In this document: in pieces, positions 22,737 to 33,442 of the stretch | How the letters are laid out: each line of letters opens with the position of its first letter | How positions within the stretch are numbered: the first letter of the stretch is position 1 | Origin: Cheiracanthium punctorium | Taxonomy: Eukaryota > Arthropoda > Arachnida > Araneae > Cheiracanthiidae | Assembly (NCBI GenBank): GCA_038373885.1 | Contig: JAWZYV010012387.1 | Coordinates: 186,001 to 250,000 of the forward strand | Direction of reading: 5' to 3' | Length of the DNA stretch: 64,000 nt | The notes under the pieces: model-generated | What the model was told of the DNA's origin: nothing | The model's database searches: none | What the model saw: the letters and a program-made list of their open reading frames with translations, nothing else | Position numbers and translations under genes: made by a program

Positions 22737-23195
22737 CAGCGGTTCTCAACCTTTTAATGCCGTGCCCCCCCCCCCCCCCCCAACAAAGGCTAACTTACAG
22801 TGGCGCTCCCCCCCTCACATTTTTCAGCATACATTGAGTTTTTTAATCTTTTATAATGAACATTTTAAGCGAAAATGGATATATTTTTGAGTAAAAATGA
22901 GAATAAATAAGATGATTTTTTAAAAACATGCATCACTACTTGCTCTATAGTTTTTCTCGCCCCCCCCTCAGGGGCGTAGCCAGAAATTTTTCATGGGGAG
23001 GGGGTTACAACTACTGCAACTCATATATATGTATACGTGTGTGTGATAATTTAGTGAAGAATATACATTTTGTATGCCAGAAAATTTCTCATTGGGGGGG
23101 GAGGGGCTATGACCCCCCTAACCCCCCTTGGCTATGCCCCTGCCCCCCCTGCAAACGTTCTGTGGGGGGTGCCCCCCTCAGGTTGAGAAACGCTG
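22737..23195. mobile_element. 459-bp hAT MITE hosting a second MITE
   Basis: Termini CAGCGGTTCTCAACC and the complement of CAGCGTTTCTCAACC (14 of 15 match); perfect 8-bp duplication GGCTAGAA at 22729-22736 and 23196-23203. The 174-bp element at 22969 is inserted in it, leaving about 285 bp of its own. No coding. Confidence 0.93.
22969..23142. mobile_element. 174-bp hAT MITE, copy 2, nested
   Basis: Same family and same length as 21782-21955. Flanked by a perfect 8-bp duplication CCCCCCCT-type tract at 22961-22968 and 23143-23150 (read as CCCCCCCT or CCCCCCT within a C-run, so one base of register is uncertain). It lies inside the 459-bp hAT MITE. Confidence 0.88.
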
Positions 23196-23412
23196 GGCTA
23201 GAACATATATTCTGTGTCTTTATTCTCTCCCTCACTTCTCGTCCGAGCCAATCAGTTCGTCGAATTCACAACTGTTGCAAAAGACAGAAAACCTTTCTTC
23301 GGCTGTGTCTTAGCTAAAACACACTATGCTATCCTAAGCCGGAGAAACTGCTTACGTACTCGTTACCATAGCAACGGTGCTGCCAATTCCTTAATCAGTG
23401 CTGAGGGCTGTA

Positions 23413-23461
23413 CCGAGGCCTCCGAGGAGAAAGAATCTTTCTCCTCTCTCGGAGGCCTCGG
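23413..23461. repeat. GC-rich hairpin
   Basis: CCGAGGCCTCCGAGGAGAAA and its near-complement lie back to back around 23435, giving arms of over 20 bp with a slight mismatch. It sits within the 4.4-kb element, next to an X-box-like GTTACCATAGCAAC at 23362-23375. Confidence 0.75.
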
Positions 23462-23527
23462 CCGGGGTCGCCGCGACTGAAGAAAAAGAGAGGAGAAAGC
23501 AAGAGGGGGTCTGGGTACTGGTTTTCG

Positions 23528-24137
23528 TGACGTCACAAGAAAGGATGGGATTTGGAACAGTTTGCATTGAGTTCAATGGAAGAAATGGAATTAATAATGC
23601 CAATAAATACGAGTAGCTTAATTTTTTATGACGCATTGAAATAGCATTTTCGTTTTACAACACTTTGTTCTTAAATAATAGTGAATCAACAATATTTTTT
23701 GTCAGAAATTAATGAAATAAATTGGTACTGAATTTAAAGCAGTTTTAGCATTGTATGCAGTATGTTTTGCATTTCGGGCTAGCAAATACATTCTAAATAA
23801 TATAATGGTTACTCAATGTTATCATTTATCTAAAATAATATGTATATGGATTAAATTTATACGTTGTATAAGCATAAAGTCATATTTTTAAGTAAGTAAA
23901 AGTAAATATATTTTTAAGTAAAAATAATAATTTTTATTAATTTTACTTAAAAACTGAAATACATTATTTAGTTTTGGTTCGTTTTAATAAGCTTTTTGAA
24001 AGAATTGATGTTAAAAATATCCAGATTCATAAATAGTCATCTTAAGCCATTTCGTGACGTCACAAGAGAGGATGGGATTTCAAAGAGTTTGTATTGAATT
24101 CTATGGAAGAAATCTGATCAATAATGTCGATAAACAC
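23528..24137. repeat. Repeated GTGACGTCAC block
   Basis: A block of about 80 bp recurs at 23528-23608 and 24053-24137, beginning with TGACGTCACAAG, A/G, A, GGATGGGATTT and continuing with AATGGAAGAAAT-like sequence. A third, inverted occurrence with the same CRE-like palindrome lies at about 25515-25541. The spacing, one inverted copy facing two direct ones, resembles subterminal repeats of a transposon. Confidence 0.7.
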
Positions 24138-24946
24138 TAGTAGCACGAGGAATATAATCAGAAATTTCCACAATTAATATTTTAAAAACTTGTACAATAC
24201 ATACTATATATAATTATGTTATACAGACTCCTAATGTCAAATTTTATTAGAAGCAATTAAAGCACAAAAAACAAGAAAATAAAAAGTAAAAGCTTTTACC
24301 CAAACCTTACAAATACTATAAAGTTTTTCATGAAAGCACTACAAGTGTTTGCTTTAATTTTTTCTAGATAAGACTTTCAAATATCACATTGAGACATTTG
24401 AAATATACATAATTAAATATTTTTAAAAATTAGTGAGTATAACTCTTGAATATGTAAAACTGCCTAAATGCTCTCAGGGGTTTTCATGTAAAATATATTG
24501 CAGTAATACATATACTTTTTTGTTATTGTTTTTAGCATTGCAGTAATACATTTTCTTTTTTGAGTTAATTTCCAAATCTGTGTTCATACTTAATTTCAGA
24601 ATTTTCAACAAATTCCGATAAACCGTTTAGTTGGAAATATTTCTTTAATAAATACCTTCTATATTTTTGTTTTTCTAAGTATCCAGCAAATAGATTTCTC
24701 TCTCTCTCTTTTTTTTTTTTTTTTTTTTTTTAAATAAATAAATCAACCATGAGATCCGCATTGAACCTTAAGCTACTTGGTATGTGCAGTGGAAGGGGAT
24801 CTGCGTTTAATTTATAATTAAAGGTGAAATTTTCTTAACATAGAATTGCCATGAAACTCTTGATGCATTTCTTAATTACAAAAGAATTTATATTTTCCTT
24901 TGCATTATTTTTTTCGGTTTCCTCAATATCTTTTTCCTAAACGTTT

Positions 24947-25290
24947 TCTCTTGTTTTAGTAGGATCAGTTCTTTCTTGTTTTTTGGTAATATCGGATATA
25001 TAGGCTGGTAAGCTCGAAAAAATGCACGGGATAGCATTCGGTTCTAATTTATAATGCTTTCTTTTTACAGTTAAAAGTGCCCCATCTGATTTTAAAATAG
25101 CATCGTCTTTTAAAAGATCTTCATCTCGAAAATGCTCAATACAAACATACGCATTTTTTCCCGGGGACCAATTTTTTCTTGGAATATTTTTAGTCCATTC
25201 GGCCTGCTTTTCTTCGTTTTTTGGGAAAAGTGAAAACTTTTACATTTTCTCCTCTTTTGTAATTAGCTTTACTTACAGCCTGGGACGCAG
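24947..25290 (-). pseudogene. THAP zinc-finger domain remnant
   Basis: The THAP domain is a DNA-binding C2CH zinc finger found in P-element transposases and host THAP proteins. On the minus strand from about 25260: ANYKRGENVKVFTFPK, a one-base frameshift in an A-run near 25220, then NEEKQAEWTKNIPRKNW, SPGKNAYVCIEHFRDED, and finally LEPNAIPCIF, the counterpart of the AVPTIF-type box that ends THAP domains. The FP, W, C-x2-H-F and P residues are in place. The two N-terminal cysteines appear lost. An in-frame stop follows at about 24947. No catalytic domain was found nearby. It could be the N-terminus of a P-type transposase carried by the 4.4-kb element. Confidence 0.75.
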
Positions 25291-25790
25291 CAAACGGAAG
25301 CATAATGATTGCTAGAACAAAAGAACAGAAATCAATAAAACTAACGCAAAATACGGCAATTTTATATTTTTATGTACCTATAGCTTAATAACTATTATCA
25401 AGTATGTCGTATTAAGAATAGAGATTGCTGACTTACCATTAGTATCCATAAAAGGCACAAAACATCTTAGTTTCTTCTACTTTTCCGTATGATTCTAATG
25501 CTTTTAACGGAGAAAAGTCCATCCTCTCTTGTGACGTCACAACACCTCCACGCGTTCAGTACCCAGGCTCGCCTTGTAATTGTCTACTCTCCCCCTCCCT
25601 TCCCGGGGGCTCCGCCTCGGCTGTACCAACGACTTTCGCAGTTGAATTGCGGGAAGATTAAAGGGTTTTTTTTTTTTTCTGAATGAGCGATCCGGCCGTT
25701 ACTACAATACGTTTTTAGATTATTTTTTTTTAAATTTACCATAGGAATTCCATAATTCTAATCTGAATTTAAGAAAGTTAGTAGAATAAA

Positions 25791-26454
25791 TTATTTTAAA
25801 GTATGTGCTGATAATTTCAAGTGCAGCCCGGCTGTACTTGCTGTATCCCACGAGCTGCCACTGCCATAGGCTAGACGACACAGCCTATCTATGTCAGAAG
25901 CCAGCTCTTGAAGCGTCTCACCAGGTCTCTGCATCCTTGACTTTAGTCGTATTCTGTTATACTCTTTCTGACACTCCTCTCCCAATTTCAGCTCCAAGGC
26001 ACTCGTAAGGGCATCAAAATCTCCTATCTTTGTCACTCCAATGGTTTGCAATACGTTAATTGTGTCTCCACTCAGGGAAGTGGCCAGTGGATTCGCTTTC
26101 TCAGATTCGTCCCAACCATTGGCTTTGGTAACAATAAAAAATTGGGTCTTGTACGTGTCCCAAAATCGCTTCCCATTGAGTGTTTCTGTCTTAGGTCGTT
26201 AGTTTCACTGCTGGGCAGCATTCGGACCGCTTTATATTTTCTAGAAATTTTCCCAGCTTGAAAGAGTCCAGTTTTTCCTCAATTTTATTCTCAAATTCTT
26301 CACACAATTCTTTCATGTTTCTTGCTTGACTTTCTTCTAGGAGTGACATTCTCTTCTCCATATTTTCTTGATTTATCTGTATTTTATCACCTTCAACATG
26401 TCCATGAGGTTTTGTTGAAATTGTTCTTCCATTTTTCTGGTCCACACCATTCAC
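25791..26454 (-). pseudogene. Gypsy gag N-terminal and central part
   Basis: The 26191-26454 part (MNGVDQKNGRTISTKP, then a glutamate-rich coiled stretch with MEKRMSLLEESQARNMKEL) is the N-terminal region of Gag. The 25864-26051 part carries the retrotransposon gag core (EYNRIRLKSRMQRPGETLQE then LASDIDRLCRLAYG). A frameshift separates them. It is cut by the 4.4-kb element at the TSD CCATAGGC and resumes at 21440. It begins just downstream of the LTR at 26500, as expected for the first ORF. Confidence 0.85.
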
Positions 26455-26499
26455 TGGAAAATTAAAGTCATTCTTTAGAATCCTGATTCTGACACTAAA

Positions 26500-27088
26500 T
26501 GTTGTAGAAAACTCTGCTTGTTTCCTGGGTTCATCATTTTAAAGTCCAGTTGGTGTACAAAGTTCTAAAACAGTTCACTTGTCAGGATTAAAATCAAACT
26601 TTATTGCTTCTAGAACTTTGTCGAACAATCAGCTGTACAAAATTGGCAAGCACAATCGGCCAGTAATGTGCTTTTAACAGTCCGCTTCATACAGAAGCTT
26701 TCACAAATGCTATATTTCTCACACAAAATAAAACACTTCTACAGGCAAAAATTCAGTGGAAATATGCGAGGGATTTCATAAACAGTCCCTTGAGACACAG
26801 CATTGAAGAATTTACACACAGCACTTAAAAACAAAGCTTCAAAAAGGCAAGCAAAAATACCGCTTCTGTAGAACAATACAATTCACTGAGCAAAGCAGCA
26901 TACTCATTGGAAGCTTCATCCATACTGGACTATAGAAATCAATGGGGAAACCCAAACCTCCGTATCTCCGGTTCTAATTGACTGATTTTGATGAAAGAAA
27001 AAGCAAAATCTAACTATTTGATGCATGGAATATGAATTTTGAACTATTTTAAACCTCAGAACAGCGGGTTGCCCGAAAATTTGTAACA
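26500..27088 (-). repeat. Gypsy 5' LTR with internal promoter deletion
   Basis: On the minus strand it starts TGTTACAAATTTTCGGGCAA (27088) and ends AGAGTTTTCTACAACA (26500). Compared with the 913-bp LTR at 43336 it is only 589 bp. The missing part is the upstream region that carries the TATA box in the others, so the promoter is lost. Confidence 0.8.
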
Positions 27089-27187
27089 ATAGTCTTTTAC
27101 ACAAATTTTTTTCTTCGTTGTTGGAAGAAGTGTAAATAGGTCTTAGCCAACTTCGTTGTCTGTATAGAACCTTTTCCCAAGCAATCT

Positions 27188-27344
27188 TATTAATCCATCC
27201 AAATAATTGATATTCGAAAGTAGTCTTCTGGTTCTGTTTTAATTTCTGGATTAGATCTGCATACTTGGTGACTAACTGTACGACAACCCAGTTCAGTATC
27301 ATTAGCTTCTGCTATTTCCTTTGCGGATGTAAAGAGAGTGACGA
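27188..27344 (-). pseudogene. hAT (ZMYM1-like) transposase fragment
   Basis: The minus strand encodes LVTLFTSAKEIAEANDTELG, then a short linker, NPEIKTEPEDYFRISIIWMD and a stop. The EI-A, P-E-D/E-Y-[FY]-R-I-S residues match the segment that precedes the core of ZMYM1/DUF4371-type hAT transposases. It lies between a minus-strand and a plus-strand gypsy LTR. Neither end of its own element was identified. Confidence 0.6.
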
Positions 27345-27352
27345 GTTTATAG

Positions 27353-28263
27353 GGTGACCCGCTCGTCTGGGGATTAAATTAGTTCAAAATTCGCATCTTA
27401 CGCTTCAAATAATTAAAATTAATGTTTTCTTTCATGAAATGCGGTTAACTAGAACACGAAATAAGGAGTTTTGAGTGTGCCCGTTGTTTAACATAGGATT
27501 TTCTCTAATTCTTGAGAAATAATGGCACTATCTCTTTGTTGACTTCAGTTTTGGAATCTTATTTTCGGCCCCAAATTTTGTGGTGATTTTTTGCCAAAAA
27601 AGTGCCAACCTTGGCGACATTTGTCCTATTAATGGGGCCGGTAATATTTGCTTCCCTATATTAGGATTATGCATTATGTATTACTCAATTGCATTTCTAT
27701 TACGTAATCAAAGTTTGCTATTGATGCAAACTTTGATTACGTGAGATTTCTCTAGAGATGGAATGTCTGCAATATTCATGCAATGTAGGCGTAATGAGGT
27801 ATAAAAGTGTAGGATCACTCCAGTGCCAACAGTTCTGAGTTCAGAGCAGTTCAGTTAGCTGTTGCAAGCAGGCCTTGATTCTGCTGAGAGCATAAGGCTC
27901 TGACTGTGTGCTTTTGTAAGCGATCCATCATCTGTTTTGAGAAACTTATTTTTGAAAGCTGTTTGTGCTTTCTTCATTGATGAATCCTGTGCAACTGCTG
28001 ATAATTTTCAAGAATTTCAGCTGAATTTTAGCCCGTTGAGGAACTTTTATTGCGTGTGAAATACAGCATCTGAGAAAGCTTCTGTTATAAAACGTATGTT
28101 ATTGCTTATTTATTCTTGTGATTTGTGTATAGCAGATGATTGCTCATCTACTTTCTAATAAAACTTTTGTTTTGTCCTGTCAAGTGGACTTTTTACTAGA
28201 ACTTTCCATCTACACTGCACTTTTAAGTTACGAATCCGAAACTAAACAGAGTTTTCTGCAACA
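27353..28263 (+). repeat. Plus-strand gypsy LTR without an internal region
   Basis: Matches the LTR at 43336-44248 from just inside its start (GACCCGCTCGTCTGGGG) to its end (AGAGTTTTCTGCAACA at 28263). TATAAAA lies at 27800-27806. The first roughly 20 bases are lost and no internal coding follows on the right, so it is a solo or orphaned LTR. It contains a 17-bp-arm hairpin at about 27703-27743. Confidence 0.8.
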
Positions 28264-30465
28264 ATAATTTTGAATGTACTTTCAGAAGTACTGCTATTAG
28301 ATATGAATACTTTTTTTGTCTCTCAAAAAAGTATCTTTGATGCTCTCTAACAGAAAGCAAATAGATGTCAACAGACTGCAAAGTGTTGGCTGCAGGCTGT
28401 ACATATGAGGAGTGCTTTGATGTGATGCATATTTCAACAATGAACTTTGGCAAGGTTTAAGCACAGTACATTTGATACTATGTACTTTATTAACGTATTA
28501 CTAAAAGCTGCTTATTTTTGTTAATTGTTTATTTTTTAATTTTAAAATCTATTTCTTTTTTCGACATCTATTTTTATGAATTTTCATACCAGTTTTTGTA
28601 AAAGACACTTCTTTCCTTAAAATAATTTACAAAATAAAATATACAGTAAAATGCCAATGAAGGGTTATTTTAATTGATTGTACTTTTGTCTTTTTAGTTG
28701 ATTATAATTTTGTGAAGGGGCCGTAAAACATGTATTTATATATATATGTACAATATACTATAACACATGTGTATGCACACAAGATTGTCTCACTCTCACA
28801 TTTTGCCCACCCTTGCAGAAAATCCTGGCAGCACGCATAGTGATATTATGATTAAATTATGATTATAAAATATATTTTTGTGAACATTCAAAGCTTTTTA
28901 ATTATACAATAGTTATGCAAAAGACAAAACTAATTAACAAAAACACTCAAAAGAAACTTGTGTTTAAAAGATAAAATAATTAAAACTTTGTGAAATAACA
29001 GGTATAAAAGGATCATTGAATACAGGTTTCATTTGCTTATGCAATGCCCTGCAATAATACAACATGTGAGATTTTTTCCTTTCTGTCTTCAGAATTGCTT
29101 TCTCTCCCACAGATCTCAGAATGCGTTGCTGGGCTCAAAGAGGACTGATGTAAGGAAGCAATGCTGATCACAGAAAGGATTACTTTCATTTTATATCTGT
29201 AACAATGTGAATAAATATGTTAAAGTGCGTTTCAAGATTTTTTTTCGGCATTTTGAATAGACAGTCAAAAGCAGGAGCTCCGAGAAATTTAACTAAGACT
29301 TCATAGTTTAATGAGGTTTTTTTTTTCTTTTTTCTTTTTTTTTTTAAATCTTCATTTGATGTGAAAACTTAAACTGAGTAATGCAATTCTGTAATCGTCT
29401 CAAGCAATTGCAATTACAAGATGCTTAAATAATGACTGTACTACAATTATTTAATCAATCTCGAAATTTAATTTTCTAGATTACGATTACTTGGGGATTT
29501 AAGTTTTCAGATTACGATTACATTAAATTATTTGTAAAACTTAATTTCTATTTTATGATTACAGAGAAAAATTTAATTAATTATAATCAGTTTGATTACA
29601 CCAAGTCTGATACAGAGTGACGATATTAAAAATTTGAAGAGAAAAAAAATGTAGTGAAAAAATACACAATCTAAATTTGTCTGCAAACCTCAGGTAGAGA
29701 TCTTGCCCATATAAAAATATTCATGAAGAAATTCATTCAAGTTCAAAGCAAGGGCGGATTAAAGGCTCCCCCCCCCCCCTCCTGTATTTGCACGAACTTT
29801 CAGAGAAAACCACAGAAAACTACGAACGGCTAGGTCGGTGGACATGATGACGTGAGTATGAACAAAGCACCTTCCATCTCCAAATAAATTAAATAAATTT
29901 AAAAATTTTAAATTGACAGAATTCTCCAAAGGTATGATAAAAATGTTTAAAACATTTTAAATAATTTACTTTTTAAAAAATATTTTTTTAAATTTTTTTA
30001 AATGTACTTAAAAAGTCTCTTTAAAAGCACTTAATTTTCTTTCTTAAACTTTGACTTTTAAACATATCAAAGAAATCTTTTAAATATCATCTTTTAAATA
30101 TCATCTTAATATCATCTTTTAAACATATTAAAGAAAAAAATATTTTAAAATTGTATTGATTAAATATTTTTTAATCAGCTGATTAAAATAACTAGAATCT
30201 TGCTGAAAAAAGTATTTGAACAATTTAATTAATAAAAAAACTTCCAGAATTATTTATAAAAAAATTTAGTTTATGAAAACTGAAAATGAGCTTAAAATAG
30301 TGATAGTTTGTTTTATATGCTTGTTGATAGTTTGTTCTAACAATAACCTAATTGTTAGCTTATGACACAATTTGTTTTCTGAAAACATCCTTTCCCAGAA
30401 TTAGCTTCCTTTTATGTGATATTTATATGCATTATTTTGAAGAGCTTTTCAAGTTCATATTTTTT
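28264..30465. other. Non-coding AT-rich stretch
   Basis: No coding similarity recognised. Simple features only: TA/AT repeats near 28735-28760, a C-run after GCGGATTAAAGG (29755-29780) that resembles a lone hAT end, and TTTAAA-rich repeats at 29880-30250. Confidence 0.5.
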
Positions 30466-30720
30466 CATACTGGGTCAGATATCTTGACTATACTTTCATC
30501 TTTGTAGATTCTAATTATAATTCTTCTAACTCACTTTCTATTGTTAATTCTGTAAATCCTTATGTCCAGTTTACCTTAGAAGAGGAGTGAAGCAATTCCT
30601 TATCTTTTCTTGGTGTACTTATTTCTCATGGTTTTAGCACCTGTATTATTGATAAGGCACTTTCTAAATTTAAGAAGCCTAATTCTTCCTCTACTCCTGC
30701 TATTTCTTTTAATCAATTAA
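30466..30720 (+). pseudogene. Second-lineage Penelope-like RT fragment
   Basis: The plus strand reads YWVRYLDYTFIFVDSNYNSS, then NPYVQFTLEEE, a stop, SNSLSFLGVLISHGFST. The order matches the RT palm of Penelope-like elements: R-Y-[LV]-D-D, F-T-x-E-x-E, then FLDVLI; the second catalytic Asp is Tyr here. The sequence differs clearly from the four copies at 4532-11603, so it is another lineage. Both flanks are unrecognisable. Confidence 0.6.
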
Positions 30721-31059
30721 TTGTGCTACCTTTCTTTTCACCTTTATGCCACAAAAATTTCTAAACTTCTCTTCTCGAAAATTTCAGTTTCGAAGTTTTT
30801 TTTTTATTGCAAAAGCACTTGACTTTACATCATAGGCTCCCATACATCAAAGATGCATGAGATTGGAGGAAAAACATAAAATAAAATATACATAAAAACA
30901 GTGGAAACATAAACAAACAAGAAAATTAGTTGCTGGATATCAACTCAACATACTGTCAATTGCATCAACTCAACAACTGTCAACATACTAGCCTGCCAGT
31001 ATCGGCTGTATGAGTCTTTCTTATTCAATGAACAACAACTTAAAGATTGTTAACAAAGT
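30721..31059. other. Non-coding stretch with a hairpin at its right edge
   Basis: No coding recognised. CATC/AACTCAACA-type short repeats at 30935-30990. A palindrome at 31045-31087 (arms GATTGTTAACAAAGT) marks the border with the LINE fragment. Confidence 0.5.
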
Positions 31060-31400
31060 ACATGGCTACATGACTTTGTTAACAATCATGTCCAGTTTCC
31101 AGACGAAAGGCTGCTACTGCGATGGATCTAGGGGAGTCTGGGATTTTATAAGTAGATTCCCTCTACTTCTTGCTCTTGATTTCTTCTAATAGTTTGGCAT
31201 AATTTTTTCTCGTAGTATTTTTTATGGTTCTTTTAATTGGTGAGAATGGTACTTCACTATTATTTTATTGTGAATTTTCTATTCCTTTTTTAGCTAATTT
31301 ATCAGCCCATTTGTTTCCAGTTATTCCTACATGACTTGGGATCCACTGCAAAACAACAGTCATCCCTTTAGAAGCTAGAAGATTAAGAATGTCTCAGTTT
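31060..31400 (-). pseudogene. LINE ORF2 C-terminus with RNase H end
   Basis: On the minus strand: LLASKGMTVVLQWIPSHVGI then TGNKWADKLAKKGI, the C-terminal RNase H signature (W-[IV]-P-[SG]-H-x-G and N-x-x-A-D). Farther on: KRTIKNTTRKNYAKLLEEIK, a stop, and SIAVAAFRLETGHDC, resembling the post-RNase-H region of I/Jockey-type non-LTR retrotransposons. The right side is cut by the foldback element at 31409; the left breaks at a palindrome. The RT domain was not found. Confidence 0.7.
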
Positions 31401-31408
31401 CAAAGTAA

Positions 31409-32119
31409 TAGAGCAAGAGCCTGCTGCCGCCAGACCTTCATCATAGTATAAAAGCTGAAACTTTCTCAGCGCATATTCCCCAATAGAGGTAGGAACAATC
31501 GGCCACTATAAAGTTTGGATGATCGTGGCTTTGGCAGGTAACAGGTGGCAAAGGTGTATAAAATTGCAGAAAATTTTCGTCATTTCATATAGCTTAATTT
31601 TTTTATATGTTCTTCTTCGCAGTACTAGAAATCACTTTATCCCTTGCCAGACACTTTTCCATCGTGGCAAACCCCCGCCAGACAACCTCAAAGTCATGGA
31701 AAACTTAATTCTATTACGAGCGCGCTGCAGCATCCTAAGAAAGTTCAGAAGTAGCAGTATAAAATGTGCTTGGCACTTTTTGACAGCTTGACGTACTTCG
31801 TTGCGGGAGCTTACGAACACAACAGTTTTCCATGACTTTGAGGTTGTCTGGCGGGGGTTTGCCACGATGGAAAAGTGTCTGGCAAGGGATAAAGTGATTT
31901 CTAGTATTGCGAAGAAGAACATATAAAAAAATTAAGCTTTATGAAATGACTAAAATATTCAGCAATTTTATACACCTTTGCCACCTGTTACCTGCCAAAG
32001 CCACGGTCATCCAAACTTTATAGTGGCCGATTGTTCCTACCTCTGTTAGGGGGTATGCGTAGAGAAAGTTTCAGCTTTTATACTATGACAAAGGTCTGGC
32101 GGTTGCTGGCTCTTAGACT
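31409..32119. mobile_element. Foldback element with about 295-bp inverted arms
   Basis: The left arm (31409-31704) and right arm (31825-32119) are near-complementary over about 295 bp, with a 120-bp centre (31705-31824). Outer ends read AAGAGCCTGCTGCCGCCAGA and, on the complement, AAGAGCCAGCAACCGCCAGA. Inner arm ends are TCATGGAAAAC. It is inserted in LINE RNase H sequence. The target-site duplication could not be fixed. No protein is coded. Confidence 0.85.
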
Positions 32120-33364
32120 ATAATCTTATTCTGTTCTCTCCAAGATCCAGTTTCTATTGAGAACTATTGGGGTGTTTATTATATTCCTTGCGGATCTTGA
32201 GTTTTCAGCTACATTGAGAGAGCAGCCCAAACTATCAAATTTAGACACAAAGAGCAATTGAGATATGTTTCTAAGTATGAACTTCTAAATCTTCTATTGC
32301 TTCTCATTGTTGGAATTCTAATCATCATTTTCAATTTTCTAAAGCTGAGATCTTGTGTACTCCACAGTCTTCATCCTATTATTATACAAGTTTTTATTAT
32401 TATTATTATCATTATCCAGCATTTAAAGCATCTTGCGAACAATAGTTTTCCTTTTCTTTTATTCATTCTACTTGGAGTAGAAGTTGTTGTAAGACTTTGT
32501 TTTTTACTCTCTTTATTTCTGTTCTTCATCCTCCCCTTTTCTTTCATTTTCTTATTTTTTATTTTGTGTGTTTGTATTTTGTAGATTTTTTTTAAAGTGT
32601 TGTTCTGTGTAATTTTGCATTTATTATATAAAGCTGTGTTCTATGTTTTTGTTCTTTTTCTGTTCTATGTATTTTTATTATTATTATTATTTATCACTAT
32701 TATTTTACTTTTTGTTGTTGTTGTTGTTGTTGTTGTTCATTGTACAATTTTATATTTTAGTAGTACTAGTCTTTATTTTATTTACATACTCTCCTGCTTT
32801 TGCTATTTTCTTTCTTTCTCCCTCCCTTCTTTGTTCTTTTATTTTCTCTGGTTTCTTTTTTCTCCTTCAGAATGATAATTGCCTCACTTTTGTTAATTTC
32901 AGTTCCAGGCTCTGCTATTGTATACTGGTGCTCAGGGAAGGCAAATAAGGGGTGCGGCTGCACCCCCAGATATTTTGTGATTTAATTTTTCTTTTCTTTT
33001 TTTTTTGGGGGGGGGGTTGGAGAGGGGGAAGAACTGGTAAGCAATTTCACATCCAACTTACACTTCAGATGAAAAACTCGAGAATTTTTTTTGCTGCTGA
33101 AAAACCTGTTAATAACAGTTATTTTTCTCAGTATCAATTCAATTTTATCAATCCCCCCCCCTCCCCCCCCATTAACAAAAATTTCATTCATTACTTTCCG
33201 AACATGTACCATGTAAGGAAAGTATTGTAATTATGAAAAAATTCAACTTTGAGATATTGCTGTATTTACACGTTTTGATGTCTTCTGAATTCATTTATGC
33301 TATTTTTACGAGATGTATGTATGTATGTATGTGTGTGTTTATGTGTATTTTTGTGTGAACATGA
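32120..33364. other. Low-complexity T-rich stretch
   Basis: Contains pyrimidine-rich DNA (32380-32870), a GTT repeat (32710-32740), a hAT-like end CAGGGAAGGCAAATAAGGGG at 32932, G- and C-runs (33001-33015, 33152-33170) and a short ATGT repeat (33310-33335). The ORFs here are hydrophobic by composition and not credible genes. Confidence 0.6.
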
Positions 33365-33442
33365 TAGCTCGTAAACAGTTCATTTGATTAAGCTCAAATT
33401 TGGTATGTATGTTATAAACCACAGTTCCAAGACCCCAGTATT

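Larger units (their letters stand above)
21448..25863. mobile_element. 4.4-kb TIR element inside gypsy gag, perfect 8-bp duplication
   Basis: Termini are CAGTGGCGGCCCGTGG and the complement of CAGTGGCAGCTCGTGG. The 8-bp flank CCATAGGC is perfect at 21440-21447 and 25864-25871. Deleting it restores gag (RLCRLAYGSYPDNVREE). An 8-bp duplication fits hAT or P superfamily elements. It contains a THAP-domain remnant, a GTGACGTCAC repeat set, and three small hAT elements. Confidence 0.85.
19457..27088 (-). mobile_element. Ty3/gypsy retrotransposon, minus copy 1, truncated
   Basis: From right to left: 5' LTR (26500-27088), gag (25791-26454 continuing at 21175-21440), zinc knuckle (about 21100-21145), protease and RT (19545-20890). 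RNase H, integrase and the 3' LTR are missing to the left. A 4.4-kb element (21448-25863) splits gag. The same family occurs at 36330-44248 and 45283-49501. Confidence 0.85.

Noticed and set aside
32258..32985. Several hydrophobic ORFs of 60-110 codons
   Set aside because: They lie in T-rich low-complexity DNA and translate to Leu/Phe/Ile runs; no motif, no start context, no splice sites.
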